Shown piece after piece: positions 46,801 through 57,741 of a DNA stretch of 64,000 nt. Below the pieces are notes generated by a model that had not been told where the DNA came from, ran no database searches, and saw nothing but the letters and a program-made list of their open reading frames with translations. A program made the position numbers and the translations under genes. Origin of the DNA: Rotaria socialis (taxonomy: Eukaryota > Rotifera > Eurotatoria > Philodinida > Philodinidae); NCBI GenBank assembly GCA_905331475.1, contig CAJNYU010003189.1, positions 1 through 64,000 of the forward strand, in the 5' to 3' direction. Position 1 is the first letter of the stretch; every line of letters starts with the position of its first letter.

Positions 46801-48268
46801 TACCCTAGTCGAACATCTTGTAAGTAAAATTCTGGGGTACAAATATTCAATATCTTTAATCCCATATCTGATATTTTGCGATGATTTTTACTGATCTTTA
46901 TTCCAGTCAATTGTATATTTCATACTAATAGTCAATATTTTCAAGGCCTGCAGTCAAAATTCCTCAGTTTAGCATACGTTTAATAGCAAGCAATTTTTTC
47001 ACTCGACCTGTTTAATTTATTCACAGTGCCTATTAAAGGTTTAAATGAAATGGTACGAACCCATGAGTTTGACAACAGCTATTATGCCACCAATAACAAT
47101 AATTCCGATCAGTACAGCTATAACGATTAAGAAACGACGTTGTGCTGTGAAAAATCCTCGATGAACGCTGAATTACGTAATTGGGTTTATGTTTTCAACA
47201 TCTTAATATTGAAATAATGTTAACTTACGTATTTGATTGACTTTTTATGCTGGTAATAACTGATTGTGATTCATTCTAAAAATGCCAGATTGAGTAAAGA
47301 GGTTTTAGATTGAATTCATATTTACATGTTCGGGCCCAATACGATGCTTCCCAATTGAGAACTTGGACGAATGGCTTATATTTGACTAAGAAAAATCGAC
47401 ATATGATTTTGATGTTGCATCAAGGCGCACAATGTCAAGCATTAAATCGATAATATTGAGAAAGTAATTCGCATACTTTTCTTGCAGTATTGCCTCAAAA
47501 TTTTTAAATATCAAACTTTGAGGAAGAATTAAAGTAACCCTAGGTGACCTATTCAGATAACCTGTATTTTTCTGAGACAAAACTCAAGCAACATAAGAAG
47601 AATCATCGATTAAAAAAGGAGAGTACACATTAATAGCAGTCCAATCGTCTTAAAATAGAAGAAGAACTTAGCAAACTGCTTTGGTCGAATAAGCTGATCA
47701 TAACTAGCCAGAAATTCGTCCTCTCATTTTTATAATGATCAATATTTTAAGGATATCAATGAGTCAACTTTCGTTTAGAACACCACGGAACCACAGCAAC
47801 TAGTAGCATACTAAAACTGCATATTATCTGGTGAAAATATTATGTTTCTTGACGTAATATAAACGCTAGAGTCATTTTGCACAGAGATGAAGACGTTGCT
47901 TATCATTTTTAATATGACTTGCGAAGTCTAGGAAAACTTGTTTTCGAATAACTGTGACAATTTATGACAATGACTTTTATGAAGCGTCAAGGAATACTGT
48001 GCCACTAGTTATAAATCTATTCCTATTACCATTTATCATTCGTAAAAAACTAAAATTATGAATTTCATCAAGAGTCTTACTTGTGCATATGTTTTTGATT
48101 GGCGTTGAGCTTCTAATGACTCAATTAGGTCCTCTTGATGAATGGGTAATTCAATCTGATACGAGTAAATAATTTTGCCTTTATTGTTAGATCAATACAG
48201 ATAGTACTTACAAATGTCTGATGTTTCTTCACAGGGACTAGTGAGGCGTGTAGGAAAGACGATTTCAT
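43841..48268 (-). CDS. type II membrane protein with Thr-rich mucin-like stalk and putative lectin head
   Basis: Seven exons on the minus strand: 48212-48268, 48081-48155, 47229-47275, 47061-47167, 45257-45748, 44386-44406 (21 bases) and 43841-44322. Phases close to 426 residues. A short cytosolic tail (about 70 residues) leads to one membrane helix (LIVIAVLIGIIVIGGIIAVV). A stalk made almost only of Thr follows, with rare Ser, Ala, Lys (exon 5, about 150 residues), a seven-Thr 21-base exon, then a head of about 155 residues. In the head, WYLDDVSLVD and ITNGWFESSTASWWDG, two CxN/RC-type cysteines, and VAQAFNATVGMTYTLRFWVF suggest a jelly-roll carbohydrate-binding-like fold. The head assignment is inference. 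The stalk should be heavily O-glycosylated at the cell surface. The start codon is the least certain part. The complementary poly-Val frame is a shadow. Confidence 0.72.
45257..45748 (-). repeat. ACN-codon low-complexity tract (poly-Thr)
   Basis: The coding strand repeats ACT/ACA/ACC/ACG triplets with units of about 30 bases that recur imperfectly. The tract encodes the Thr-rich stalk. Such tracts vary in copy number by slippage. Confidence 0.85.
45856..45965. repeat. dispersed repeat, copy 1
   Basis: About 100 bases, starting AGCTGTTAGCGTAATC and including ACCCGTCTGCCA and GGAGCTTC. It is clearly related to 51218-51310. Both copies are followed by a run of ten or more G and the words TGGATTGAAATTTCTA or TGGGTTCAAATTTCTA. 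It lies in the large fourth-to-fifth exon intron of the mucin-like gene. Confidence 0.7.
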
Positions 48269-50108
48269 TGAATGATGGATAGTTGCCTACGTTTGTTTCA
48301 GAGTTTTGGATTGTATCATAAAATAATAAAATATGAAATGAAATATATGGAGACACCTCTAGAAGTATTATTTTCTTTTCATCACACAGAAGCTCCAAAA
48401 AGAATTTAATCAATTATAAAAAATAAGTCCAATACAGAAAAAATCAAAATAATGAAATATCTCTAGGTGATTTTTGTTGGACCTTTTGAAAAAAGTGCAT
48501 TGTTTTTAAGCCAATGATGGCTTTATTGCGCAGGATGAAAAAAATGTTTTGGCATTGTTTTGATTTCATTTAATTTTGCAACCGTAAAAAGATGATTTTT
48601 TTTATTAAATACTTTCATCTCTGCCTACTAGGCAACGAACACTGATAAGATTAACTGAAATAATCAACAACAAGATCATACTAGTAGACAATGATTCGGT
48701 GTAAGTCACGATAAACTAAAATTTCACCGATTTCTACAAACGAACTTAAGAATAGAGACTGAGCTTTCACTCTTAACATGAGCATCATGTCTAGCAATGA
48801 TTATGGTAGCTACAATTGCAAAAACGAACCAAAATTCTTCAATTTGAAAAATATGCCTTCATTTTTATTGGAACATTATTAAAACTGGCGATATTGCACG
48901 ATCACCTAAGATCTGATTTAATCATTACATTAATGAAATAGTCGACTTTAGCAATTGTTGATCCGACAGATGTTAATTCACAGTTGGCTTTCTTTTCCTC
49001 ATAATATTTCATTAGGCGAAAATTCTTATTGAGTCATTGTGAGCATATAAAATATTAACTATGTCATTTCAATTAAATATTTAGAGATAAAATTGCAATT
49101 CTAATTGGTAAGAAATGAATGTCAACCACGTAAATATCTTGATTGAATATAACAAAAATATATCTATCGAATCGAAATAAAAACAAAAATAAGTGTCATC
49201 TATTCGAGTTGATTTAACTAGTAGTATTTTTACATTGAAACAATTTATGACGAAGTTCTAGTTGCTATAGAATCGGTATTTAAAGTATAGAATATTGTTC
49301 ATGCTTATTCTATTACTAGTGATTACACTTACTGATTTTCTATAAAGACCTGATTTATTCAACACAGAGAAATTCAATTAGTCGCTTTCTCTATTGATTG
49401 ATTATTGTGCATCCTGTGTTACAAGAAGATGTGAATGCATTCTTGTTCTCGAAATCTTTTTTTTTTTATTTTATTTCTATTCTCCGTGTTACTTTCTTGT
49501 CCTTTATTATTTACGTGAACTTTTCTTGTGAATCAAGAACGATAAAATTATCAATAAAGAAACGGTAATAATTATTTTCCAACTTTCGATTTCGCTTTTT
49601 GCTGTGATGCATCCATCAGAGTATATCTTAAATAAATTTTTGACTTGTCTTTTCCGTTTTTTTAATTTTTTAAAAATTTAATCTTATGTTTTTCTACTTA
49701 CATCATTATTTTATATTTTTAGAGAGAGAATAATTGTATTTTAGGAAGAGAAAATTGAGAATTAGATGGTTGAAAAATTTCTTAGCAATGAGTAATGAAT
49801 AGATGACAACAAAGAATACAAGAACAAAAAAAATAGTGACACTGCACGAATAAATAAACTAAATTAGTGAGGTCGAATACTCCGAAATCTGAAATTGAAT
49901 TTTAAAACAGATTTCTTCATATTCTATTTTTAATATATAAAATGTTTTATTGGCAAATAAATATCTGAGAATGACATTTCTACATAAATAACAATGAACA
50001 ACTGCCTTTTAAGGTTTTCAATTCTATTCTATTGTGCAAATCCTAATAATTGAAAAATATTATTGAAATCAATATTTTAGTGTCTTAAATTAATCAACTT
50101 CCTTTAAA
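48269..50108. other. non-coding stretch
   Basis: AT-rich 5' region of the mucin-like gene. No gene recognised. Confidence 0.4.
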
Positions 50109-50523
50109 TCAGTCGTTATTGTAGAAATCTTCTTGGTCACCATCAGTGGTAGTCATATAATATTGCATTTCATTATTTGAAACACGAATCGTTTCATATT
50201 GATGCTTGGCATCAGATAAATAGTAGAGTTAGATTGAGAATCTGATGGACGTTGAACTGTTGTTACATTTATATTACCTGTACGCTAAAATTCAAAATTA
50301 TCAACGATGGCTACTGGTCAATTGTGCGGCACATGGAAAAAACTCTTCGCACACATTCATCTATGTCACAACTGCGTCTGAATGTATAATATGACTGAGT
50401 ACCATTATACAGAACACGAAACACCTCCCAACCACGTGATATATCTCTGTTCAGAACATAAGGTCGTCGGTTGTATTGTTCCCGTATATTGACCAATGAT
50501 CCTCTGTTTGGACTTTCGGTCAT
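50109..50523 (-). CDS. possible small orphan gene
   Basis: The minus-strand frame from ATG 50523 gives 70 residues (MTESPNRGSLVNIREQYNRR onward) with an RRSCDIDECVRRVFSMC cysteine segment. It could continue by splicing into a second exon whose last frame ends DGDQEDFYNND at 50109. The joins are not settled. No family is recognised. The amino-acid mix is protein-like, but chance frames of this size exist in the window. Confidence 0.35.
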
Positions 50524-51217
50524 CTAATGTAAATAAAAAAATGAAAATATTTATGATATTCTATGATTTTATAAATGTATAATGCGAACATTACCATGAG
50601 GGGTGTGTGACGGCAGCAACATCACTGATCTTGTCTTGATGTTTGTTATATCATGTATGTTTTTTTTCCTCTGTATTGTTCTCTCTTGTTACTTATTTGT
50701 CGCGCTTATTATTTTCAATATTGGCACTTTTTCGTTTTTCGCGTTTGAACTCAGGAAAATGATATGATAATTATTCTTCTCTGTCAAAAAGAATCATCTT
50801 TTTGATTAATTACATATTACCTTTTTCTTTCAACTTGATTGTTCTTTACAATCGTTCGAACTCGTGTCAGCTACTTACTTGTGGAGGTCTTCTTATTCAC
50901 AAATATTTCTGTTCATTGAATAAACAATTGGATCTTCATCCAACAGTTCAGTACTATTTAATTTTTATTACTCTCATTCTGCCATAACCAATACTGCGGC
51001 ACCTGGCATTTTTATTAGTTGCGTCGCTGACCCTCATCAAGGCGTTACAGGGTGCCAAAGGACTGAGAATTAGGAATTTTTCATCAGTTACCCTACAGTT
51101 CCTTGCATACTAAAACTAAAAATATGAAATATTCACGATCATTTTTGTTCCCTTACACTCATTTTCACCTGCAAAATTGCGAGAATCAATAGTTTCGTAT
51201 ACAAATTATTTTCAAAA

Positions 51218-51310
51218 GAGCTGTTAACGCAATCTCTGTGAGATTAAAATGTGAAACACGATAAAGCTCCTTTCTGGAACCCGTCTGCCACGGTCTGTGG
51301 AGCTTCCCTG
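51218..51310. repeat. dispersed repeat, copy 2
   Basis: Related to 45856-45965, sharing GATTAAAATGTGAAACAC and ACCCGTCTGCCA. It is followed by sequence rich in the word CAGACCGT/ACGGTCTG, an 11-G run and an assembly N. Confidence 0.7.
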
Positions 51311-51340
51311 TGACGGTCTGTATTATGGTGTATGGAGTCT

Positions 51341-51528
51341 CTAGAGACCATTGCAGACCGTTACGCAGACTTCAGAAGCCATCACAGACGGTGGCAGAGA
51401 AATGAATCAATTAATTTCTTTGTCCCGGTCTGTAGGGGGGGGGGGTGTGGAGTGGATGGGTTAAAATTNCTAGAGACCATTGCAGACCGTTACGCAGACT
51501 TCAGAAGCCATCACAGACGGTGGCAGAG
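51341..51528. repeat. 58-base direct duplication around an N
   Basis: The segment starting CTAGAGACCATTGCAGACC at 51341 is repeated without visible change at 51470, one base after the single N at 51469. An 11-G run lies between the copies. An assembly artefact is likely. Confidence 0.8.
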
Positions 51529-52455
51529 TAATAAAAATTAAATAGTACTGAACTGTTGGATGGGTTCAAATTTCTACCCTATATACCTCAACACTCCTTT
51601 CAGATCGTGTTTCACAAAAGCAATATCGTGACTTTCGTGAATGGTATAATTGCGAGGGAACCAAGGATTGATTCCTATTTATCAGTCCTTGAACATTGTT
51701 GTTCCACTTTACTTATGTGTAAAAATAAACATTTTTTATCGTTTCATCGAAAAGTGGTAATTTATTCTATGAATCTTCCATGAACGAATCACCTTATCTT
51801 TTAAATAATATATTACCTCTCTAAGAATATTACTTGCTATGATATATCGGTAGCCTTTCCCCATTTGTATTAATACGGTTATTATTATAGCAAATCCTCT
51901 CGGCATGGATGCAACCACACATTAAACAAATAATCTCCAGTGTAAATGTTAATCAAATAAATGCACGCTTTGAATAAGCAGTAAAATAATAAAACGACCG
52001 ACAAACAAAGACCTAAACAAACATTGACACATACGTGTAGTATAATCTCGTCTGTATGAGTTCAAATCAATCAATTTAATTTTAGGGATGATTTCTATTA
52101 AATACAACGTATTTCCTATCTTTAAACAGAATAAAAAAAGGAGCAGATTATACATTAATATTTTTTTTCTTTTCTTTTGGTTCGTAGCAGTACATTTATT
52201 CGAACTATAATATCATATATTGCGAACAATGCGTCGCCACACGATTCAACGGATATTTTGGCTTTTTCGTGAATTGTTAGACATTTGATTGAGAATACTT
52301 AATTCATAGTGAGTATGCAGAGTAAACCTCGGATGTTTTATAAAATTTGCTAATGAATGAAAGGAAAAACGATATACTTTCATAATTTATTGATTTTGAA
52401 GGATTATTCTTCAGCCTTTGCTCATCTACTCTGCAAGAAAATGGAGCCTTGTAGA

Positions 52456-52578
52456 ACTTTCGCTCGGTCGCAGATCCTTTTGGGATTCTGTAGATTCTAG
52501 AACTTGTATTGAATCTAAAAAAAGGTTCAAGACAATCTACAGAATTCCTCAAAGGATCCGTGATCGGGTAAAAATTCC
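52456..52578. repeat. imperfect inverted repeat, about 120 bp
   Basis: The left arm AGATCCTTTTGGGATTCTG and its continuation pair with the right arm read inverted (GGATCCTTTGAGGAATTCTG), around an A-rich centre. It looks like a small fold-back element. No target duplication was determined. Confidence 0.6.
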
Positions 52579-52689
52579 GGAAACTTCCTTTTTTTCAACG
52601 TATAAAGAGTTCTAAAATATTTATATATACATTTATTTTGAAATACACTGAAGATAGCTACGGGATATGACGAACATGTAAAGTGTCGT

Positions 52690-52930
52690 CTACACTCTAA
52701 ATAAAAATCGTTTTCCCCGGAACCCCGGAAAATAGGTTTCCGAACGTTCGAAAACCCAAATAGGTGTCCAGGCTGATTCCGGAAACATGAATACCTTTCC
52801 GGACTAATCTCGGCTACCTTTAAAAGGTTCTTGGAGAGAAGAAATGCGTTTCCGAACTTCGGAAACCTTAAAAGCGTTTTGATATAGTGACAAACCCGGA
52901 AACACTGAAATCTTCTTATATCTCAGAGAG
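52690..52930. repeat. GGAAACC/TTTCCGAAC iterated repeat
   Basis: Words such as TTTCCGAAC, GGAAACC and CCGGAA recur about ten times in both orientations within 240 bases. The edges carry CACTCTAAATAA and CTCAGAGAG. The layout recalls the GTTCTG block at 40.8 kb but with a different word. Confidence 0.55.
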
Positions 52931-53208
52931 TAAGTACACATGAATGGATAGAAACAAAGAGGAAACGATCACGCAATTAAACCATGAAGGATAACCACAG
53001 GTCAGCGCACGGACACGCGCATATAGAGGAGAGAATAATCTGGGTGAATTGAAACATAGCGGTCAAAAATCATTACACGTGAGTCTTATAAACACAAAAT
53101 GTATAAAAAGCAAAGCAATCGTGAAGGCAAAACAATTCTTAGCTGTTTAACTAGAGATAAAATAGATAGATAAGCGAGAGCTTCTATAGACTTTCAATAT
53201 CTGACTAA

Positions 53209-53870
53209 ATGTTCATAAATTATTTTATAGTATTTTGCACTTGGTGCTGTTCAGCTCGCCGATTTCATTTGCCTCGTCACTTTTTTACGCACCATCTTGA
53301 AGATCATCTAGTTTTGTACGACGAATTCAATACTACGAAACCATTGAACTTCGGTATTTGTTTACGTTATGTGTTGGATCAAGACCGACTAGTTATTGCC
53401 GATTCATTATCTCCCGTAAAAAGATCTTGGCAAAATTATTTGTCAAATAAAGAAACACTGTCCTATCCTTGCTTGGACAAGAAATCGAGCCAATGTGACT
53501 GTCGTGACTTTCGTCAATGCAATGGCATGGTATTCATATCCAACACGAGACGATTCGGAATTTTGCAAGCAACAAGATCGCAATGAACCTGATGATATAA
53601 TGAAGCCCAATCTGTTAATAAAACAACCGTTGTTAATTTCCACTGAACTATTTGACGAAGTAATCAATGAGACTTTCTTTCCTCTGCAAAAAATACAGAA
53701 TTACTTATGATACACGTCGTATTGTAGCTGAAGTGAAGAATTTAGATCGCAGCAAGTCACAGTACCATCATAACGAAGACAATAATCCAAAAATTGATCC
53801 CACCTTTCTTGTTATAATATGCATTTCGATTGATTATATTGAGTGGCCATATTATTTTCCATCAAATTAA
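53209..53870 (+). pseudogene. possible broken secreted-protein gene
   Basis: The first frame (125 residues) begins MFINYFIVFCTWCCSARRF, like a signal peptide. It continues with FGICLRYVLDQDRLVIADSL and a cysteine cluster CDCRDFRQC. Protein-like sequence then jumps to a second frame (NEPDDIMKPNLLIKQPLLIS) and to a third (DTRRIVAEVKNLDRSKSQ) ending at 53870. The first jump could be a 40-base intron; the second looks like a single-base shift. I do not recognise the family. It may be a decayed gene or a small multi-exon gene. Confidence 0.4.
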
Positions 53871-53958
53871 TTTATCTACGAATGTAACTTAAGTTTATTC
53901 TTTGAAATATTTAATATTACTCTAATTTTATTTACTCGAACACAAGACGAATACATTC

Positions 53959-54007
53959 GGGTGTGGGTGTGACCTTATGTCTGGTCATACCCCTACCCAC
54001 ACCCTCA
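53959..54007. repeat. TGTGGG/CCCACA hairpin repeat, inverted copy
   Basis: GGGTGTGGGTGTGACC, loop TTATGTCTGG, then TCATACCCCTACCCACACC. It is the reverse complement of 40995-41053 with a few changes. Confidence 0.75.
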
Positions 54008-54120
54008 ACATTTATTTAGATATTGAATGGAAAGCAATATTATTTATTAATATTAAAACAAAGACTATTTGTGAGAAATTACGCTCTTTATATTGTTCAA
54101 TCAAAGACGACTCATACATT

Positions 54121-54915
54121 TCAATCTCGATATGGGCAGATGACATGATAAAATACCCAGAGACCCAGACCAAGTCCCAAATATGTAAATATGGTTGATC
54201 GATCTGGGCGTAAACCAGCATTTCTAATCATAAGAAATGTTATCCAACCGAGAGGAATGATATCGGAGATAATTAATAAGATATTTCTTGTTATTCTTGG
54301 TACATTCAATTCACCGACAGCAAGTAAGAGATGAAGAGAACAAATTATTGTCAATATATAGATCATCCATGGTTCTATCATATTATCAGATTTTTGTCGC
54401 AATAAACACCGGTAGAAAAGATAGCTAGCAACAAGTTCTGTCGTGGTGAAAAATGTTTGTGATGGTAACATACGATGATAATCGTGATCATTCAAATAAT
54501 TAATTATGTTCCAAATACCATAATAATTCGCATAGATCGGAACAATGAGCAATAAAAGATTTAATTGACGAGCTGTTGCAATTTTCACTAGATAAAAGCG
54601 AAGTAGTTGAGCATAGAAAAGAAGAATACCAAATAGAAGAATGGTTTGTAGTTCATAATTGAAATAGATTGCTTTATAGCCGCCACGTGGATGAACTCCA
54701 CGATAGAATCCGTCCCAACAGTCACAAGTACAGCTTTCTCTGATAACAGGCTTTGACAGTGTTTCAGCATTGTAGCCAGACAGTTCAGTACCAATAAAAA
54801 GTCCGAATGAAATAATTATTGTCACGATTATAGTCGACCAACAAAACATGAAAACTGATTCAAAATGAATATTTTTACAGTGCTCTTCGAGAAGTGGAAA
54901 ATACGAGAAAGACAT
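54121..54915 (-). CDS. orphan multi-pass membrane protein
   Basis: A single-exon frame of 264 residues; I do not recognise the family. The first hydrophobic stretch is FMFCWSTIIVTIIISFGLFI (about residues 23-42). A lumenal-type segment with CTCDCWDGFYRG follows, then hydrophobic stretches near residues 90-108 (LQTILLFGILLFYAQLL), 119-133, 180-200 (MIYILTIICSLHLLLAV), 210-227 and 240-258, giving about six helices. It ends VICPYRD. The CDCWDG motif between helices 1 and 2 is the only striking polar feature. The composition and helix spacing argue for a real protein. No catalytic motif is visible. The start at 54915 is the first ATG after an upstream stop. Confidence 0.65.
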   Translation of the reverse strand: MSFSYFPLLEEHCKNIHFESVFMFCWSTIIVTIIISFGLFIGTELSGYNAETLSKPVIRESCTCDCWDGFYRGVHPRGGYKAIYFNYELQTILLFGILLFYAQLLRFYLVKIATARQLNLLLLIVPIYANYYGIWNIINYLNDHDYHRMLPSQTFFTTTELVASYLFYRCLLRQKSDNMIEPWMIYILTIICSLHLLLAVGELNVPRITRNILLIISDIIPLGWITFLMIRNAGLRPDRSTIFTYLGLGLGLWVFYHVICPYRD

Positions 54916-57400
54916 AATTGAATCTAAAATGAAAATCTATGTGAGTGATGCGCTTTGCTGTTAAAACTTCAATTGAACTTCACTTTGCACTCTTGAGGAC
55001 GTGGATGTTTATGTATCAATGAATAGTAGCAAACACACTCACTCAGCTCTATTCAAAGAATCTCTCAGAGTATTTCAGCAAGTTTTTCATGCGCTAAAAT
55101 AAGAAAAACCAGACTTGTATGTTATATCTTGCCGTTCAGAATCTAAACAAGTTCACCACTCCGATAATTCAGATCATGTTTTAAAGATGAACAAAAAAAG
55201 GAATAATCTATATTTTCTGTTAGATATGACTTACCGTTTCTATCGTTTCAGTTTCTAAAATCGAATAAAGAAAATATATTATTTCATTGCCATATAATAT
55301 ACAGAGGTGACAATACCGGCTTTTGAATTCAAACGTAATGATAGATGGTGCTCATTGGTTTTTTATGCGTTATATCTCACATACAATTAGTATTTCTCGA
55401 AAGGATTTCAGACTAGTACCAGTATCGACCATCAGAAGTCTAGACTGGTTCGATTGAGTACCGTTTTGTATGCCAAGGAAAAAGCATTCTTAAATATTCT
55501 TAGGTTGCTAAAATCAGTAGTTTGGGAAACGTTAAGATTTCTAAATGATTTTCAGCTTTTCAGAAAATGGATTTTCTTTTAGGCAATAAATCTCGATCAT
55601 TTGAAGATATTGATTCGATTTTAAAAAGACTCATACATACTGACACGTTCGAACCTTTTCACAGAATCGTTCTCTGCATGCCATGGAAATAGCGTAGATG
55701 CTCATAAGTCTTACTATTTTATTAAACATAAAGCCTACCGTCAGCGCCCTCCATCCATTACTGTACTAAAAGAAAAGAAAATATTTATATCATCGTTCAT
55801 TAATTGCAATGAGAACGGAATCTGAGCCACTTTTTCAAACAGACAAAGAATAACATTGACTTCGAAAAAAGTCGCTTAACAGTTAAGTAATAAAAAAGGT
55901 TCCCATCTATTTCTATGACATTCACAACGAATTGTCACAACACCAATATGAAATATTCATGTCATAAAAAAGAACAGAAAAAACACTGAGTTCTATGAAA
56001 AGTGCTCGAGTATTTTCTTATTGAATAGATTATAAATGTCAGGATGAGACTTACTTTTAATATTTTAAGTTTTCCATGTGAAACTAGGATATGCATTTTT
56101 GATTGAATAGGATCATTAGAGATATATTTGAACAAAAACTACTCACTTATACCTATATCACATTAATACCTATCAAGAAAAATATTTTTGCTTGTCAGTA
56201 CACATCGAAAAAATAACATTATGTCTAAATGTACTTCCAAATTAGTTGTAAGTAGATCAATGAACGAAAAGTTTTGCACATTACTTTGTACACCAATCGT
56301 TCTTCGATAACTATCAAGATATATCCGTTCTTACTTTTTTTCGCCCATGTTCGAAAATTATGAACATATGATTGAGAACAATTATTTTTTCTTTTTTCAA
56401 CATTCAGCTTTATTGTCCCTATAAGCAAGATTGACAGTTCAACAACAATTATTCATTACTGACTGATACTGGAAATTGGCAAACCGATAAATTTCGAATG
56501 TCGATAATATATTTACTTGCTCGATTGAATGACAGAAAAAACATACTGATCTCAATAAAATTTTGAATTGAATATCAACCGAAACAACTGTGAAAAAAAA
56601 CTTGTTAACATGATTATCCCATTCATTGATAACCAAAGTTTCGATGGCTTTACAATCAACAAAACTGAAATTGATTTCTTTCTGTAGAGAATAATATAAT
56701 TTTTGTTTATGTGTGTTCAGCGATAATATGAGAAGTCTTAAAGGTATCAAGAATTAATAGGCTTTTGTCGCTTTCTATTCAATTTGATGTGTTTATGTAG
56801 AATCAGTCGAAAACAAATTCGTATGAGAAAATGGCTCATTCTCATAAGAACGAAGTAGAATCAGTGACGATGACAAATGTCACACAGATTGTACGTAAAT
56901 TCCTTTCATGCGATTGACGGTTCCTTTAACGGACATTCTTATTTAGTTACGCATGCATCTTAGAGAGGAGAACATTTGTCCAGCTTACCACTTCTAGCAT
57001 GAGAAGTTTATTCAATAGTATGAGGGTGTGGGTGTATTTAAATGATGAATGGAATTCATTTTATCTTGCTGAGAAATTTTCTTTTTAATACGCAACTATT
57101 TAATGATGGTCACGCAGTAAGATTGACCAGACGAGTCAAACAGAGCAAAAGAAAATGATTGATGATCACGATTCTTTACAAAAAAAATCGGGGCGAATAT
57201 TTTTGCTTCTTTGTCTATGTGACTATTACGTCAGCACTTGCTCATTTATTTAATGATATGCGTTCGAAATATGCAACGTATAGAAATGTTATAGAATCCT
57301 GAGCACTTATATTGTGATAATGAATGCTTACTGTTACTTATCGGTATTTTTAATTGCAGTTTACATGTGTTTCCACTTAACAGTAAACAGCAGATTTTTG
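54916..57400. other. non-coding stretch
   Basis: AT-rich. A half-copy of the TGTGGG repeat, TGAGGGTGTGGGTGT, is at 57021-57035. Short minus-strand frames at 56.2-56.75 kb lack motifs. Confidence 0.4.
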
Positions 57401-57447
57401 ATCTTGAAGTTACTTCAAGTATGTACTTTGGTGTAGCGGTGTACAAC

Positions 57448-57485
57448 TCACGCTCACGCTCATATGAGCGCTCATGAGCGTGAGT
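57448..57485. repeat. perfect-core palindrome CTCACGCTCA
   Basis: CTCACGCTCATATGAGCG is followed by CTCATGAGCGTGAG, giving nested palindromes built from the word CACGCTCAT. A piece similar to the ACTTGAAGTA motifs of the 27.7 kb MITE lies just upstream (about 57405-57425). Confidence 0.55.
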
Positions 57486-57741
57486 GTTTCTTTGGCATAG
57501 AATACGCGATCGCTTATAGTCATTTTTATCTAGGCTATTCCTCGAATAACAATATTCAAACTTTTTGTGCCTGGGGTCCCCCGCAGGTATCGTGAATACA
57601 ATGTTTTTTTGTTGACCAGCCAAAATTGTAAGAGTTTGAAGATTTAGGAGTGCCAATGACGAATATTATGGGGGAACTCTCAAAAAGCTTTTATTAATGA
57701 AATAGCCCAAATCATTCTTTGAACTAATTCCTCATTATTTT

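Noticed and set aside
51332..51541. Frame across the N at 51469
   Set aside because: Created by the duplicated segment and the ambiguous base.
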